A stretch of DNA of 64,000 nt from Chromohalobacter marismortui. Lineage in GTDB: Bacteria; Pseudomonadota; Gammaproteobacteria; Pseudomonadales; Halomonadaceae. Shown here in pieces: positions 48,276 to 58,913 of this stretch (position 1 is its first letter; each line of letters starts with the position of its first letter). Below the pieces are notes generated by a model. The model saw nothing but the letters and a program-made list of their open reading frames with translations. It searched no databases and had not been told where the DNA came from. Location of the stretch: the NCBI RefSeq assembly GCF_004364315.1, contig NZ_SOBR01000001.1:124001-188000 (forward strand), given 5' to 3'. The position numbers and the translations under genes are program-made.

Positions 48276-50075
48276 ATGCTACGCAAGATTACCCTGACAT
48301 TGTGCCTGGCCGTGATGAGCCCCGTGGCATTCGGGGTGAGCGTGGGAGCGCCGCAGGTCACCTCCTCTCTCAATCAACCTCTGCGCGCCGAACTGCCTTT
48401 GTCCGGAGTCGGTGATATCGACCCGCGCGGGCTCACGGTGCATCTGGCGGATGAGGACGCCTTCGAGGCGGCGGGCATCAACGAAACGGCACTCCAGATG
48501 CCACTGAATGTCACGCTGACGCGCGACAGCACGCCGCCGCGCATCATGATCAGCAGCCAAGCATCGGTGGAGCGTGCCTATCTTGAGGTATTGCTGGAGG
48601 TCGCGTGGCCCCAGGGGCGTATCCAGCAACCGGTGACATTGCTGTTCGATCCACCGGGCTACGCCTTGGCGAGTGCGCCCGCTGAACCGCAGGCCACGCC
48701 GGACACGTCGATGCAGCAAGCTGATGCGTCGTCATCTCCTCGCGCGACCTCGCGAGCTCAGCCTGAGGCGCCTCAGGGCGTTGTCGGGACGGCGCGCGAA
48801 GTGGCCGATACCGCGGACGCCACTACGTCGATGCCGCGCACGGAACAGGATGAGGCGCGGCGTGCGGCCGAGCTGGCAGCGGCACTGCAAGCCCTGCGAG
48901 TACGCCTGGCGTATGTCGAGCAGGAACGTAATGCGTTGGCCGAGCGGCTCGAAGCACTCTCGGCGCGACCGCCGGTGGAGGTGACAGGTGTCGCGGCCTT
49001 GTTGGCACAGACGGGGCCCGAGACGCCATCGGCATTGGCCGGCGAGCGGGCAGCGTCGCCCAGTCACGAGGCATCTCCGAGCGCGCCGACGACTGTGGCA
49101 TCGCGCGACGGCGCCTCGTCATCCTGGTTGGTGCCATTGCAGGCAGGGTTGGGGGTCGCGCTTGCCATCTTGCTGGTGCTTTGGGGATGGCGGCGATGGC
49201 GCGCCGGCCGCGAAGCGACCTATCAGGATATGGCGGCGCGTTTGGGGACGGCGCAGCCCACCGCCAAGGCGCGCCCGATCCTCAGCGACGATGATGTGCC
49301 CGAGACGGCCACCATCGACGAGGCCGATATTTATATCGCTTACGGACGCTATACGCAGGCCCGGGACTGGCTGCAAGCGCGCCTCGCGACTCAGGAAAGC
49401 GCCGAGTTACGTCTCAAGCTGCTGTCGGTACTCGGCGAGCTGGGCGAGCTCGAAGCGATGGAGCAGGAAGCCGGATGCTTTGCGCCGTCGGTCGATGATG
49501 AAACGACTCGCGAGGCCGACGCCTTGGTGGCCCATTATCGGCACGTCGTCGCCGCGAACGCCACCGACGTGACGCGTGAGTCGACCGCGTCTTCTCCCGG
49601 GGTGGATTCGCTATTCGATGACGCTTCGATGACGGCCAACGCTCCCGAATCTGCGGCAACGCATGACGAGCCGGACGCGCAGGCCGATGCGGTGACTCCG
49701 GCCGCACGCCCCGATGAGGAGGCGGCGCCGCTCGAGTTCGATCCGCCCGAGGTGTCTGCCGTGCCCACACGGCTGGACTATCAACTACCCGAGGTGGAAC
49801 CCACGACGGAGGCCGAGCCGTATGCTGCGTCAACGGCATCAGCACAGGAGGCCGCTCGCTGGGAAGTCGAGGAAGTGGCGTTCGCACCCTCGCATCTGGA
49901 TAATGGTGGCGCCGCCGCAGCGCCAGCCGACGCATTGGAGACAGCGCGGAACCTGCTTGCCGCCGAAGGTGATACCTCACGGGCCAAGGCGTTGCTGCAA
50001 GTCGCTGTGCGCGCCGAGGACGATGACATTGCGCGCCAAGCCAGGGCGCTGATGCGTGAATACGTCGGTGCTTGA
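48276..50075 (+). CDS. fimV: FimV-family peptidoglycan-linked polar scaffold protein
   Basis: A 599-residue FimV homologue. It has a signal peptide (MLRKITLTLCLAVMSPVAFG), an N-terminal FimV domain (SVGAPQVTSSLNQPLRAELPL onward), a short coiled coil (about residues 195-235), one transmembrane helix (about 283-303), a long acidic Ala/Glu/Asp-rich cytoplasmic region, and the small C-terminal FimV motif (ARNLLAAEGDTSRAKALL). I see no LysM motif, unlike P. aeruginosa FimV (about 920 residues). Start ATG 48276 is set by the signal peptide. It lies in its usual place before truA. Confidence 0.9.
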   Translation: MLRKITLTLCLAVMSPVAFGVSVGAPQVTSSLNQPLRAELPLSGVGDIDPRGLTVHLADEDAFEAAGINETALQMPLNVTLTRDSTPPRIMISSQASVERAYLEVLLEVAWPQGRIQQPVTLLFDPPGYALASAPAEPQATPDTSMQQADASSSPRATSRAQPEAPQGVVGTAREVADTADATTSMPRTEQDEARRAAELAAALQALRVRLAYVEQERNALAERLEALSARPPVEVTGVAALLAQTGPETPSALAGERAASPSHEASPSAPTTVASRDGASSSWLVPLQAGLGVALAILLVLWGWRRWRAGREATYQDMAARLGTAQPTAKARPILSDDDVPETATIDEADIYIAYGRYTQARDWLQARLATQESAELRLKLLSVLGELGELEAMEQEAGCFAPSVDDETTREADALVAHYRHVVAANATDVTRESTASSPGVDSLFDDASMTANAPESAATHDEPDAQADAVTPAARPDEEAAPLEFDPPEVSAVPTRLDYQLPEVEPTTEAEPYAASTASAQEAARWEVEEVAFAPSHLDNGGAAAAPADALETARNLLAAEGDTSRAKALLQVAVRAEDDDIARQARALMREYVGA

Positions 50076-50130
50076 ATGCTGAACACGGACGTTCGCACCC
50101 CATACCCAGGATTGAATGTGACGGATATCG

Positions 50131-51057
50131 ATGGCCTTCTTCGAATTTCAGGATGATCGTCAGCCGCTGGAAGGGCGCATTGCACTCGGTGTCGAGTACG
50201 ATGGCAGTGCGTACTGTGGTTGGCAGCGCCTGACGCAGGCGCCTTCGGTGCAGGCCGCGCTGGAAACGGCGCTTTCGAAGATTGCCAATGCACCAGTGCA
50301 AGTGCTGTGCAGCGGACGCACCGATACCGGCGTGCATGCCACACGCCAGGTGGTGCACTTCGATGCACCGGTGCGGCGCACGCAAAAAGCCTGGCTGTTC
50401 GGCGCCAATGCCCAATTGCCGCGCGATGTGGCGGTGCGTTGGGTGGTGCCGGTTGCCGACGACTTTCATGCGCGGCTCTCGGCCTTGGCGCGGCGCTATC
50501 GTTACGTGATTCTCAATCAGCCATCGCGACCGGTGCTGGAACGCGCCAATGCGACCTGGTGCCGTGAGCCGCTGGACGCAGCGCGCATGCATGCTGCCGC
50601 CCAGGCGTTGATTGGCGAGCACGATTTCTCGAGTTTCCGCGCTGCGGGCTGCCAGTCGAAAAGCACCCATCGCCACGTGCATTTCATCGAGGTGCGGCGC
50701 TACGGGCCAATGATCGTCATCGACATTCAAGCCAATGCGTTCTTGCATCACATGATTCGTAATATCGCCGGCGCGCTGGTGGCCGTTGGGCGCGGCGATC
50801 ATCCGGCGAGTTATCCTGGCGCGCTTCTGGCATTGCGCGATCGGACGCAAGGCAATGTCACGGCGCCGGGCTGTGGCCTGCACTTCGTCGATGTGTATTA
50901 CGATGAACGCTTCGAGCTGCCACAGGAGCCGCTCGGGCCGAATTTGCTGGCGTTTCTCGGCGAGTGGAGCGGCGAGCGTGCGCTGCCGGATAGTGAGTGG
51001 GCGCGTGCACGTCGCCAGCGCCGTGTCTATCCGCCGCGCCGGGAGGTGTCATCATGA
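50131..51057 (+). CDS. truA: tRNA pseudouridine(38-40) synthase TruA
   Basis: A 308-residue tRNA-modifying enzyme. It has the catalytic Asp in CSGRTDTGVHATRQVVHFD, then FRAAGCQSKSTHRHV and NAFLHHMIRNIAGAL. The stop overlaps the trpF start (ATGA), as in Pseudomonas. It is slightly longer at the N-terminus (MAFFEFQDDRQPLEGRIAL) than E. coli TruA. Confidence 0.96.
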   Translation: MAFFEFQDDRQPLEGRIALGVEYDGSAYCGWQRLTQAPSVQAALETALSKIANAPVQVLCSGRTDTGVHATRQVVHFDAPVRRTQKAWLFGANAQLPRDVAVRWVVPVADDFHARLSALARRYRYVILNQPSRPVLERANATWCREPLDAARMHAAAQALIGEHDFSSFRAAGCQSKSTHRHVHFIEVRRYGPMIVIDIQANAFLHHMIRNIAGALVAVGRGDHPASYPGALLALRDRTQGNVTAPGCGLHFVDVYYDERFELPQEPLGPNLLAFLGEWSGERALPDSEWARARRQRRVYPPRREVSS

Positions 51058-51689
51058 TGGCTCCGATGCAGCGCACGCGCGTCAAGATCTGCGGCCTTAC
51101 CCGGGAAGAGGATATCCACGCCGCCGTGGCGGCGGGCGTCGATGCGCTGGGCTTCGTGATGTGGCCGGGGAGTGCGCGCGCCATCGACGAGGCGCGTTTG
51201 GCGCGCCTATCGGCGTGCGTGCCACCCTTCGTGACGCGGGTCGGGTTGTTCGTCGACCAGCCGGAAGACGACATTCGACGTTGCGCGCGGCATCTTGATT
51301 TGGTGCAGTTGCATGGCAACGAGTCTGCCGAGGCCTGTGAACGTCTCGACCTTCCCTGGATAAAGGCATTGCGCATGCGCGACGGCCTCGATCTGCAAGC
51401 CGAAGCGTCACGCTACGCTGCGGCGCGTGGCCTGTTGCTGGATGCCTATCGCCCCGGCGTGCCAGGGGGAACCGGGGAGACATTCGACTGGTCGCGAATC
51501 CCCGCAAACCTGGCAAAATCTGTTATTCTCGCGGGAGGCTTGACGGCAGCCAATGTCGCCGCAGCCATCCAGCGGGTGCGGCCCTACGCCGTCGACGTCT
51601 CCGGAGGCGTCGAGTCGGCCAAAGGCATCAAGGATCCCGCGAGCATACGGGCATTTCTGTCCCAAGTGTCCCATACCCAAGCCCCATAG
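51054..51689 (+). CDS. trpF: Phosphoribosylanthranilate isomerase
   Basis: Tryptophan-pathway Amadori isomerase (211 residues). It has [16 protein letters not shown] (active-site Cys near residue 12), [25 protein letters not shown] and [11 protein letters not shown]. Start ATG 51054 overlaps the truA stop and follows GGGAGG. Confidence 0.96.
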   Translation: MMAPMQRTRVKICGLTREEDIHAAVAAGVDALGFVMWPGSARAIDEARLARLSACVPPFVTRVGLFVDQPEDDIRRCARHLDLVQLHGNESAEACERLDLPWIKALRMRDGLDLQAEASRYAAARGLLLDAYRPGVPGGTGETFDWSRIPANLAKSVILAGGLTAANVAAAIQRVRPYAVDVSGGVESAKGIKDPASIRAFLSQVSHTQAP

Positions 51690-51700
51690 AGGTGTCATTC

Positions 51701-52915
51701 GTGACTAAGTTCAGCGACCTGACCCGACTGCCGGACGCCCAAGGCCATTTCGGTCCTTACGGTGGACGGTTCGTCTCGGAGACTCTGAGCTTCGCTCTGG
51801 AAGAGCTGGAGAAGGCCTACATGAGCCTTCGTGACGACGCCGACTTCCAGGCCGAATTCGACCGTGACCTGGCCCATTATGTGGGCCGCCCGTCTCCGCT
51901 GTACCACGCTGAACGATGGTCCCAGAAGATCGGTGGCGCGCAGATCTGGCTCAAGCGCGAAGATCTCAACCATACCGGCGCCCACAAGATAAATAACACC
52001 ATCGGCCAGGCGCTGCTCGCCAAGAAAAGCGGCAAGCCGCGTGTCATCGCCGAGACGGGAGCCGGGCAGCACGGCGTGGCCACCGCCACCGTGGCCGCGC
52101 GGCTAGGGCTCAAGTGCGAGATCTACATGGGGGCCGAAGATGTCGAGCGTCAGAAGCTCAATGTCTATCGCATGCGTCTGCTGGGGGCCGAGGTGCATCC
52201 GGTCGAGTCCGGGTCGCGGACCCTCAAGGATGCCATGAACGAGGCGCTGCGTGACTGGGTGACCAATGTCGATGATACGTTCTATATCATCGGTACCGTG
52301 GCCGGGCCGCATCCTTATCCCGCCATGGTGCGTGATTTCACTGCGGTGATCGGTCGCGAGGCACGCGAGCAGAGCCTGGCGCAGATCGGTCGGTTGCCGG
52401 ACGCTTTGGTGGCCTGTGTCGGCGGTGGTTCCAATGCGATCGGCCTGTTCTATCCTTTCATCGAGGACGAGGACGTGGCCATGGTCGGCGTCGAGGCCGG
52501 TGGCGACGGTGTCGAAACCGGACGCCATGCCGCGCCGCTGACTGCCAATGCGCCCAGCGGCGTGTTGCATGGCAACCGGACCTACCTGATGTCCGACGCG
52601 AGCGGTCAGGTGTCGGATACGCATTCGATCTCCGCCGGCCTCGATTATCCTGGCGTCGGCCCCGAACATGCGCTGTGGAAGGACGTCGGACGTGTCAGCT
52701 ACGTGGCCGCCAACGACGAGGCAGTGCTCGAGGCGTTTCGCGAGCTGACCCGTATCGAAGGGATCATGCCCGCTCTGGAATCGGCTCATGCGCTGGCCCA
52801 TGCCAAAGTCATGGCGGCCGCGATGCGCCCCGATCAGCACATCGTCATCAACCTCTCGGGGCGTGGCGACAAGGACATTCACACGGTGGCCAAGCTCGAC
52901 GGTCTGGAATTCTGA
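51701..52915 (+). CDS. trpB: Tryptophan synthase beta chain
   Basis: PLP enzyme condensing indole with serine (404 residues). It has the PLP Lys in [14 protein letters not shown] near residue 90, the phosphate-binding [10 protein letters not shown], and [16 protein letters not shown]. Start GTG 51701 lies 8 nt after AGAGG; an in-frame GTG at 51692 overlaps that site. It is followed 2 nt after its stop by trpA. Confidence 0.96.
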   Translation: MTKFSDLTRLPDAQGHFGPYGGRFVSETLSFALEELEKAYMSLRDDADFQAEFDRDLAHYVGRPSPLYHAERWSQKIGGAQIWLKREDLNHTGAHKINNTIGQALLAKKSGKPRVIAETGAGQHGVATATVAARLGLKCEIYMGAEDVERQKLNVYRMRLLGAEVHPVESGSRTLKDAMNEALRDWVTNVDDTFYIIGTVAGPHPYPAMVRDFTAVIGREAREQSLAQIGRLPDALVACVGGGSNAIGLFYPFIEDEDVAMVGVEAGGDGVETGRHAAPLTANAPSGVLHGNRTYLMSDASGQVSDTHSISAGLDYPGVGPEHALWKDVGRVSYVAANDEAVLEAFRELTRIEGIMPALESAHALAHAKVMAAAMRPDQHIVINLSGRGDKDIHTVAKLDGLEF

Positions 52916-52917
52916 GC

Positions 52918-53727
52918 ATGACTATGAATCGCATCGATCAACGTTTCGCGGCGCTCAAGGCCCAGTCGCGCCGTGCCTTGATTCCGTATATCACCGCTGG
53001 CGACCCCGCACCGCAGCATACCGTGGGGTTCATGCATGCCTGTGTTGACGCAGGCGCCGACGTGCTGGAACTGGGCGTGCCGTTTTCCGACCCCATGGCC
53101 GATGGGCCGGTCATCCAGAAGGCGTGCGAACGTGCGCTCAAGCAGGGTACCCGTATGGCCGACGTGCTCGACATGGTCGCGACGTTTCGTGACACCGACC
53201 AGACGACGCCGGTGGTGTTGATGGGGTACCTCAATCCCATTGAACGGATGGGCTATGACACCTTCGCGCAGCGTGCGCGCGAGGCGGGTGTCGATGGCGT
53301 GCTGATGGTCGATATGCCGCCGGAGGAAGGCGCTGAGATTGCACCGTTGTTCGCCGAGCACGGTCTGCGATCGATCTTCCTGCTGGCCCCTACCACCTCG
53401 CCCACGCGGGCCGCTACAATATGTGCGCACGGCGAAGGTTATTTGTACTATGTATCGCTCAAGGGGGTGACCGGCGCCGCCTCGCTGGATGTCGAAGCCG
53501 TCGAGCGGCAGTTGGCGCCAATTCGCGAGATGACCGATCTGCCCTTATGCGTCGGTTTCGGCATTCGTGACGGTGAGACGGCGGCGGCAGTCGGTCGAGT
53601 GGCTGATGGCGTCATCGTCGGCAGTGCATTGGTGTCACGTATCGCTGAAAACGCCGACCACCCCGAGGCCATACCGGCGGCGCTGAAAGCCGTCCTTGGC
53701 GACATGCGCGACGCGCTGGACCGCTAG
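52918..53727 (+). CDS. trpA: Tryptophan synthase alpha chain
   Basis: Indole-glycerol-phosphate lyase subunit (269 residues). It has [13 protein letters not shown], then the catalytic Glu in [17 protein letters not shown] and Asp in the same stretch, and [11 protein letters not shown]. It starts 2 nt after the trpB stop, with an alternative ATG six nt downstream, and is translationally linked to trpB. Confidence 0.96.
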   Translation: MTMNRIDQRFAALKAQSRRALIPYITAGDPAPQHTVGFMHACVDAGADVLELGVPFSDPMADGPVIQKACERALKQGTRMADVLDMVATFRDTDQTTPVVLMGYLNPIERMGYDTFAQRAREAGVDGVLMVDMPPEEGAEIAPLFAEHGLRSIFLLAPTTSPTRAATICAHGEGYLYYVSLKGVTGAASLDVEAVERQLAPIREMTDLPLCVGFGIRDGETAAAVGRVADGVIVGSALVSRIAENADHPEAIPAALKAVLGDMRDALDR

Positions 53728-53756
53728 GCGGGTCACGCAAGCTCTCTTTATTCGCT

Positions 53757-53784
53757 GCATCGGGCCACGGACGTGGCTCGATGC
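53757..53784 (+). other. Long hairpin between trpA and accD
   Basis: A 13-bp stem (53757-53769 with 53772-53784, one G-T wobble, 2-nt loop) with no T-tract. It lies 34 nt upstream of accD and could act as an mRNA processing or expression-balancing element. Confidence 0.4.
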
Positions 53785-53817
53785 GTCTGACAAGCAACAC
53801 GGAAGCGTCTCAGAACC

Positions 53818-54750
53818 ATGAGCTGGCTAGACAAAATTGTGCCGTCGATGAGCCGTATCCAGCGAACCGATCGCCGGAAAAGCGTGCCGGATGGCCTGTG
53901 GCGTAAGTGCCCGAATTGCGAGGCGGTGCTCTATCTTCCCGAGTTGGAGCGCCATCAGAGCGTGTGCCCCAAGTGCGATCATCATCTGCGCCTGACGGCA
54001 CGCAAACGACTCAACTGGTTCCTGGATACGGAGGGCCGCGAGGAGATCGCCGCCGACCTGCAACCCAGCGATCGGCTCAAGTTCCGCGACTCCAAGAAGT
54101 ACAAGGATCGCTTGGCGGCGGCCCAGAAGGCCACCGACGAAAACGATGCCTTGATCGCCATGCGCGGCAAGCTCGATGGCTTGCCGGTGGTCGCGGTGGC
54201 GTTCGAATTCAGCTTCATGGGGGGCTCCATGGGGGCCGTGGTGGGCGAGAAGTTCGTGCGTGCCGCGACTCAGGCGCTGGAAGAGGGGGTGCCGCTGGTC
54301 TGCTTCGCGGCCTCCGGCGGCGCCCGCATGCAGGAAGCGCTGTTCTCGCTGATGCAGATGGCCAAGACGTCCGCCGCCCTGGAAAAACTCAAGCAGGCCG
54401 GTGTGCCTTATATCTCGGTACTGACCGACCCTGTGTTCGGCGGGGTGTCGGCGTCGCTGGCCATGCTGGGCGATCTCAATGTCGCCGAGCCCAACGCCTT
54501 GATCGGGTTCGCCGGGCCCCGCGTTATCGAGCAGACCGTGCGCGAACAACTGCCGGAAGGCTTTCAGCGCAGTGAGTTCCTGCTCGAACATGGCACCGTG
54601 GACATGATCGTGCATCGCCATGACATGCGCGAGCGCCTGGGAGGCGTGATGCGCAAGTTGACGCATCAGTCACGTTCCATCCAGGAAAACGAGGCCGAAG
54701 AAGCGCCGGCCCAGTCGACCGTCGACGAGTTTTCCCAGGCCGATCACTGA
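53818..54750 (+). CDS. accD: Acetyl-CoA carboxylase carboxyltransferase subunit beta
   Basis: Zinc-finger subunit of the carboxyltransferase that makes malonyl-CoA (310 residues). The four-Cys zinc ribbon is [20 protein letters not shown] with PKC next (about residues 33-55), followed by the crotonase-like domain ([35 protein letters not shown]). Start ATG 53818 at its usual [10 protein letters not shown]. The stop is directly followed by folC. Confidence 0.97.
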   Translation: MSWLDKIVPSMSRIQRTDRRKSVPDGLWRKCPNCEAVLYLPELERHQSVCPKCDHHLRLTARKRLNWFLDTEGREEIAADLQPSDRLKFRDSKKYKDRLAAAQKATDENDALIAMRGKLDGLPVVAVAFEFSFMGGSMGAVVGEKFVRAATQALEEGVPLVCFAASGGARMQEALFSLMQMAKTSAALEKLKQAGVPYISVLTDPVFGGVSASLAMLGDLNVAEPNALIGFAGPRVIEQTVREQLPEGFQRSEFLLEHGTVDMIVHRHDMRERLGGVMRKLTHQSRSIQENEAEEAPAQSTVDEFSQADH

Positions 54751-56052
54751 ATGGTTGATACGACGCCTCTTGAAGATTGGCTGGTGCGTCTCGAGCGCCA
54801 GCATCCCGTCGCCATCGATCTTGGCCTCGAGCGCGTTACGGCGGTCGCCGTGCGCCTGGGGCTCAACGCCAAGTCGCTGGCGGGGCGCGTCATTACTGTG
54901 GCCGGTACCAATGGCAAGGGCTCGACCGTGGCCATGCTCGATGCCCTGGTACGCGAGCATGGTTGGCACAGCGCCGCTTATACATCACCACATCTACAAC
55001 GTTATAACGAACGTCTGTGCTTCGATGGCCAAGAGGTCGACGATGCCGCTTTGGTCGAGGCTTTCGAGGCCGTCGAAGCGGCACGCCTTGCGGATGAAGA
55101 GATCAGCCTGACGTATTTCGAGGTCGGTACGTTGGCTGCCCTGTGGTTGATTAAGCGTCAGCAACCCGATATTGCGTTGCTCGAAGTGGGGCTGGGGGGA
55201 CGCTTGGATGCGGTCAATGTCGTCGATCCGGACGTGGCCGTGGTGACGACCGTCGCTCAAGACCACGCGGCCTTTCTGGGGACCCACCTTGACACCATCG
55301 GCCAGGAAAAAGCCGGCATCATGCGTTCCAAGCGTCCGGCGGTGCTGGGGAGTGCCGTCTTGCCGGCGAGTGTACGCCAGCATGCCGATAGTTTGGAGGC
55401 GCCGGTCTTTGCGCTGGGTGAGCGGTTTGGCTGGCAGGACGCTGCTGATGGCTGGCAGTGGCAGGGCGAAACCGCTACCGGCGAGCCGCTTTACTTGCAT
55501 GCACTCCCCGATCCCCACTTACCGCTGGACAACGCCGCGACGGCATTGCAGGCGCTGACGCTCGTCGGCGTCGCCCTGGAAGAGACGGCTTGTCGGCGTG
55601 CTTTCGAGCGCGCGATATTGGCCGGGCGACTGCAATGGCAGGGCGCTTGGTGCCTGGACGTTGGCCACAACCCCCATGCGGCGGCCTATATGGCCACCTA
55701 TTTGTCACGGCGGCCGCTGCGCGGGCGGCGTTTTTGTCTGCTGGGCATGCTGGCCGACAAGGATGCCAAAGGCGTGATCGAAGCGCTGGCGTCGCAGATC
55801 GACGCCTGGGTGCCGGTGTCGTTGAGCGGTGATCGCGCACGCGATGCCGAGCAGTTGGCCGCGTTGCTGAGCGCGCGCGACGCGCAGGTGATGCAGTGTG
55901 CAGCGTCGCCGGATGTCGGGGTGCGCTGGCTGCATGCCAATATGGACAGTGGCGACGAGGTACTGGTCTGCGGCTCATTCTGGACCGTCGCTGAGGCGTC
56001 GACCACTCTGGGTAAACTCGGGGTGATGGCGAGTCCAAGGAGTATGTCATGA
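54751..56052 (+). CDS. folC: Bifunctional folylpolyglutamate / dihydrofolate synthase
   Basis: Adds glutamate to folates and to dihydropteroate (433 residues). It has the ATP-binding GTNGKGSTVAML near residue 52, SPHLQRYNERL, GLGGRLDAVN and the C-terminal DVGHNPHAAAYM. It begins immediately after the accD stop and ends overlapping dedD by 4 nt. Confidence 0.96.
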   Translation: MVDTTPLEDWLVRLERQHPVAIDLGLERVTAVAVRLGLNAKSLAGRVITVAGTNGKGSTVAMLDALVREHGWHSAAYTSPHLQRYNERLCFDGQEVDDAALVEAFEAVEAARLADEEISLTYFEVGTLAALWLIKRQQPDIALLEVGLGGRLDAVNVVDPDVAVVTTVAQDHAAFLGTHLDTIGQEKAGIMRSKRPAVLGSAVLPASVRQHADSLEAPVFALGERFGWQDAADGWQWQGETATGEPLYLHALPDPHLPLDNAATALQALTLVGVALEETACRRAFERAILAGRLQWQGAWCLDVGHNPHAAAYMATYLSRRPLRGRRFCLLGMLADKDAKGVIEALASQIDAWVPVSLSGDRARDAEQLAALLSARDAQVMQCAASPDVGVRWLHANMDSGDEVLVCGSFWTVAEASTTLGKLGVMASPRSMS

Positions 56053-56696
56053 AATATGGAATACGTGAGCGTATTAGTGGTGCGGTCATCCTCGCCGCGC
56101 TGGCGGTGATTTTCCTTCCCATGCTCTTCGATGAGCCGGCCCCGCGTGGGGAGCGCCCCGAGCCGGTCCTGACCATCGAGCAGCCGATCCCCGTGGATCA
56201 GCGTGACGTCGACGCCCCCGAGCCACCCGCCAACCTCGCCAGCGACGGCCAGGTCGTCGAGCCGGCGACCGAGCACCAGCTCGGTCAGTCCGACGCCGCG
56301 CCTACTTCGCAGCCGACGCCGTCCGCCAGGGACGAATCATCCGACCAGGCGGCTCCCACGCGCGACGATCCCATTGCCGCCATTGCCGCGCAGTCTTCTG
56401 CATCGCCACCGCAAGGAGAAGCCGAGAGTGAGGCATCTGCGACACCTGCTGGCAATGAACCTCGAGACGGCTGGGTGGTTCAGGTGGGGAGTTTCGGAAA
56501 ACCGGGCAATGCCACTCGACTCGTCGAAGAGCTCAAGTCGCAAGGGTTCGAGGCCTATAAGCGCCCCCGGGATAATGACCTGACGACGGTTTACGTCGGT
56601 CCGTTCGCGTCATCCGAGGCGGGCGAGCGCGTGCGCACCAAGCTCAAGGAAGAGATCAATATCCAGGGGCTCTTGATTCGCACCCAGGAGGAGTGA
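56049..56696 (+). CDS. dedD: SPOR-domain protein DedD
   Basis: Inner-membrane septal protein (215 residues). It has an N-terminal transmembrane helix (AVILAALAVIFLPMLF), a long Pro/Glu/Ala/Ser-rich periplasmic linker and a C-terminal SPOR domain (GWVVQVGSFGKPGNATRLVEEL, VYVGPF), which binds denuded septal peptidoglycan. It overlaps folC by 4 nt and the cvpA start by 1 nt. Confidence 0.9.
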   Translation: MKYGIRERISGAVILAALAVIFLPMLFDEPAPRGERPEPVLTIEQPIPVDQRDVDAPEPPANLASDGQVVEPATEHQLGQSDAAPTSQPTPSARDESSDQAAPTRDDPIAAIAAQSSASPPQGEAESEASATPAGNEPRDGWVVQVGSFGKPGNATRLVEELKSQGFEAYKRPRDNDLTTVYVGPFASSEAGERVRTKLKEEINIQGLLIRTQEE

Positions 56697-57292
56697 TGAC
56701 GCTGACCTGGCTCGACTGGGCGTTTCTGGCGGTATTGACCGTTTCCATTCTGGCCGGCTTCATGCGCGGACTGGTGCGTGAGGCGCTGGGGCTGGCGGCC
56801 TGGGTAGCGGCGTTAATGGGGGCGAGCATGTTCGCTCCGACGCTCGCCGAAATGCTGGTCCCCTATATCGATCATCCCGACATACGCCTGGTATTAGGGT
56901 TCGTGCTGGTCATTGTCGTGATCGTCATGCTTTGCGGGTTCTTGATTCGCATGATCAATGCCGCCATCGAATGGGTCGGCATGGGCTTTTTCAACCGCGT
57001 GGCAGGGGCGGCGTTCGGTGCCGCACGTGGTGCGCTGATTCTGGTGCTGGCCACGGTCATCCTGACCCTGACACCGCTATCGGGGTTGGCCGCCTGGCAG
57101 AACGCGCAACTGCGCCCGGCGTTCGAGCAGTTGCGGGACTGGTCGGTGCAACGGCTGGAGACGTGGGAGATCGACACCACCGGGGCCGAGCGCGCGTTGC
57201 GCGATACGGGCCGCGACGCGGCCAAAGGCGTGCTCGAGTCGCGCTTCCCCGAGAGCGAGGGCGGCACATCGCCGGATACGAAGGCGCCGTGA
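56696..57292 (+). CDS. cvpA: CvpA family membrane protein
   Basis: A 198-residue inner-membrane protein with four helices, linked to purine metabolism and colicin V production. WLDWAFLAVLTVSILAGFMRGLVREALGL is the family start; a charged cytosolic tail follows. ATG 56696 after GGAGGAG is preferred to GTG 56693, which would abut the ribosome site. It lies just before purF, the usual gammaproteobacterial pairing. Confidence 0.9.
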   Translation: MTLTWLDWAFLAVLTVSILAGFMRGLVREALGLAAWVAALMGASMFAPTLAEMLVPYIDHPDIRLVLGFVLVIVVIVMLCGFLIRMINAAIEWVGMGFFNRVAGAAFGAARGALILVLATVILTLTPLSGLAAWQNAQLRPAFEQLRDWSVQRLETWEIDTTGAERALRDTGRDAAKGVLESRFPESEGGTSPDTKAP

Positions 57293-57322
57293 GACGGCGT
57301 GCATGAAGCACAGATTTTTGAC

Positions 57323-57351
57323 GCGAGCGACGCGGTTCGGTGGTCGCTCGC
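57323..57351 (+). other. Hairpin in the cvpA-purF gap
   Basis: A perfect 9-bp stem (57323-57331 with 57343-57351, 11-nt loop) about 30 nt before purF. There is no T-tract. I saw no PurR-like operator in the gap. Confidence 0.35.
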
Positions 57352-57381
57352 CACTCCCAAGGCAAGCGAGGTAAAGGCGCA

Positions 57382-58902
57382 ATGTGCGGTATCGTGGGCC
57401 TCATGGCCAATCAGGCGGTCAATCAGTCGCTGTATGACGCGCTGACAGTGCTCCAACACCGTGGCCAGGACGCCGCCGGAATGATGACATGGCATGAGGG
57501 ACGCTTTCTGCTGCGCAAGAGCAACGGCCTGGTGCGCGATGTGTTCCATACACGTCACATGACGCGCCTGCGCGGCAAGATGGGCATCGGGCATATTCGT
57601 TATCCCACGGCGGGCTCGTCGAGCGAGGCGGAGTCGCAGCCGTTCTACGTCAATTCACCCTACGGGATCTCGCTGGCGCACAACGGTAACCTGACCAATT
57701 CCGAACAGCTCAAGCGTGAGCTGTTTTTCTCCGACCTGCGCCACATCAATACCAGCTCCGATTCCGAGGTTCTGCTCAATGTGTTCGCGCACGAGCTCGG
57801 CAAGCAGGGGCATCACCTGACGCCTGACGATATTTTCGATGCAGTGCGCCGGGTTCATCGTCGCTGCCAGGGCGGTTATGCAGCCGTGGCATTCATCAAT
57901 GGCTTCGGCATGGTGGCGTTTCGCGACCCTCATGGCATTCGTCCGGTGGTCTACGGCACCCGTGACAGCGAAGAAGGCCAAGAGGTGATGATCGCTTCCG
58001 AGTCGGTGGCGCTGGACGTCGGCGGCTTCGAGCTGTGCCGCGACCTGGCCCCGGGCGAGGCCATCTTCATCGAGACCGAGGGCAATCGGGTGCATACCCA
58101 GCAGTGTGCGGATCGTCCCCAGTTGAGGCCGTGCATCTTCGAGCATGTCTATCTGGCACGCCCCGACTCGATCCTCGATGGCGCCTATGTCTACGGCACA
58201 CGCATGGAGATGGGGCGCAAGCTGGGCGATCGCATTCAACGCGACTGGCCGGAGCATGACATCGACGTGGTGATCCCGATCCCCGATACCTCGCGGACCT
58301 CGGCGCTGGAGCTGGCTCAGCATCTGGGGGTGACGTACCGCGAAGGCTTCATGAAGAATCGCTATATCGGGCGGACCTTCATCATGCCCGGGCAGACGCA
58401 GCGCAAGAAATCGGTCCGTCAGAAACTCAATGCCATCGACATCGAGTTCGCCGGCAAGAACGTGCTGTTGGTCGACGATTCCATCGTGCGCGGCACCACC
58501 TGTAAACAGATCATTCAGATGGCACGTGAGGCAGGCGCGCGCAAGGTCTATTTCGCCTCTGCCGCGCCGCCGGTGCGCTATCCCAACGTCTATGGCATCG
58601 ATATGCCCGTGGCGTCGGAATTGATCGCCCATGGGCGCAGTGAAGAGGAGGTCGGGGAACTGATCGGTGCCGACCGCATCGTCTATCAGCAACTCGAGGA
58701 CCTCAAGGCGGCATGTCGCGACGTCAATCCGTCGCTCGAAGAATTCGACTGCTCGGTCTTCGATGGCGAGTACGTGACCGGCGATATCGATGCCGCCTAT
58801 CTGGCCGACCTCGAGGCCGCGCGTAGCGATATGGCCAAGCGCCAGGAGAACTCAGTGCACGCTGTGGTCGACCTGCACAACGATGTCGAAGAAGAAGACT
58901 GA
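57382..58902 (+). CDS. purF: Amidophosphoribosyltransferase
   Basis: First step of purine synthesis (506 residues, E. coli 505). After Met removal the N-terminal Cys is the glutaminase nucleophile (MCGIVGLM). It has [13 protein letters not shown] and the PRPP loop in [16 protein letters not shown] 57382 is required to place Cys second; a longer upstream frame is rejected. Confidence 0.97.
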   Translation: MCGIVGLMANQAVNQSLYDALTVLQHRGQDAAGMMTWHEGRFLLRKSNGLVRDVFHTRHMTRLRGKMGIGHIRYPTAGSSSEAESQPFYVNSPYGISLAHNGNLTNSEQLKRELFFSDLRHINTSSDSEVLLNVFAHELGKQGHHLTPDDIFDAVRRVHRRCQGGYAAVAFINGFGMVAFRDPHGIRPVVYGTRDSEEGQEVMIASESVALDVGGFELCRDLAPGEAIFIETEGNRVHTQQCADRPQLRPCIFEHVYLARPDSILDGAYVYGTRMEMGRKLGDRIQRDWPEHDIDVVIPIPDTSRTSALELAQHLGVTYREGFMKNRYIGRTFIMPGQTQRKKSVRQKLNAIDIEFAGKNVLLVDDSIVRGTTCKQIIQMAREAGARKVYFASAAPPVRYPNVYGIDMPVASELIAHGRSEEEVGELIGADRIVYQQLEDLKAACRDVNPSLEEFDCSVFDGEYVTGDIDAAYLADLEAARSDMAKRQENSVHAVVDLHNDVEEED

Positions 58903-58913
58903 GGAGGTGAGGT

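Noticed and set aside
57655-58692. A 345-codon minus-strand frame opposite purF
   Set aside because: Shadow of a clear PurF.
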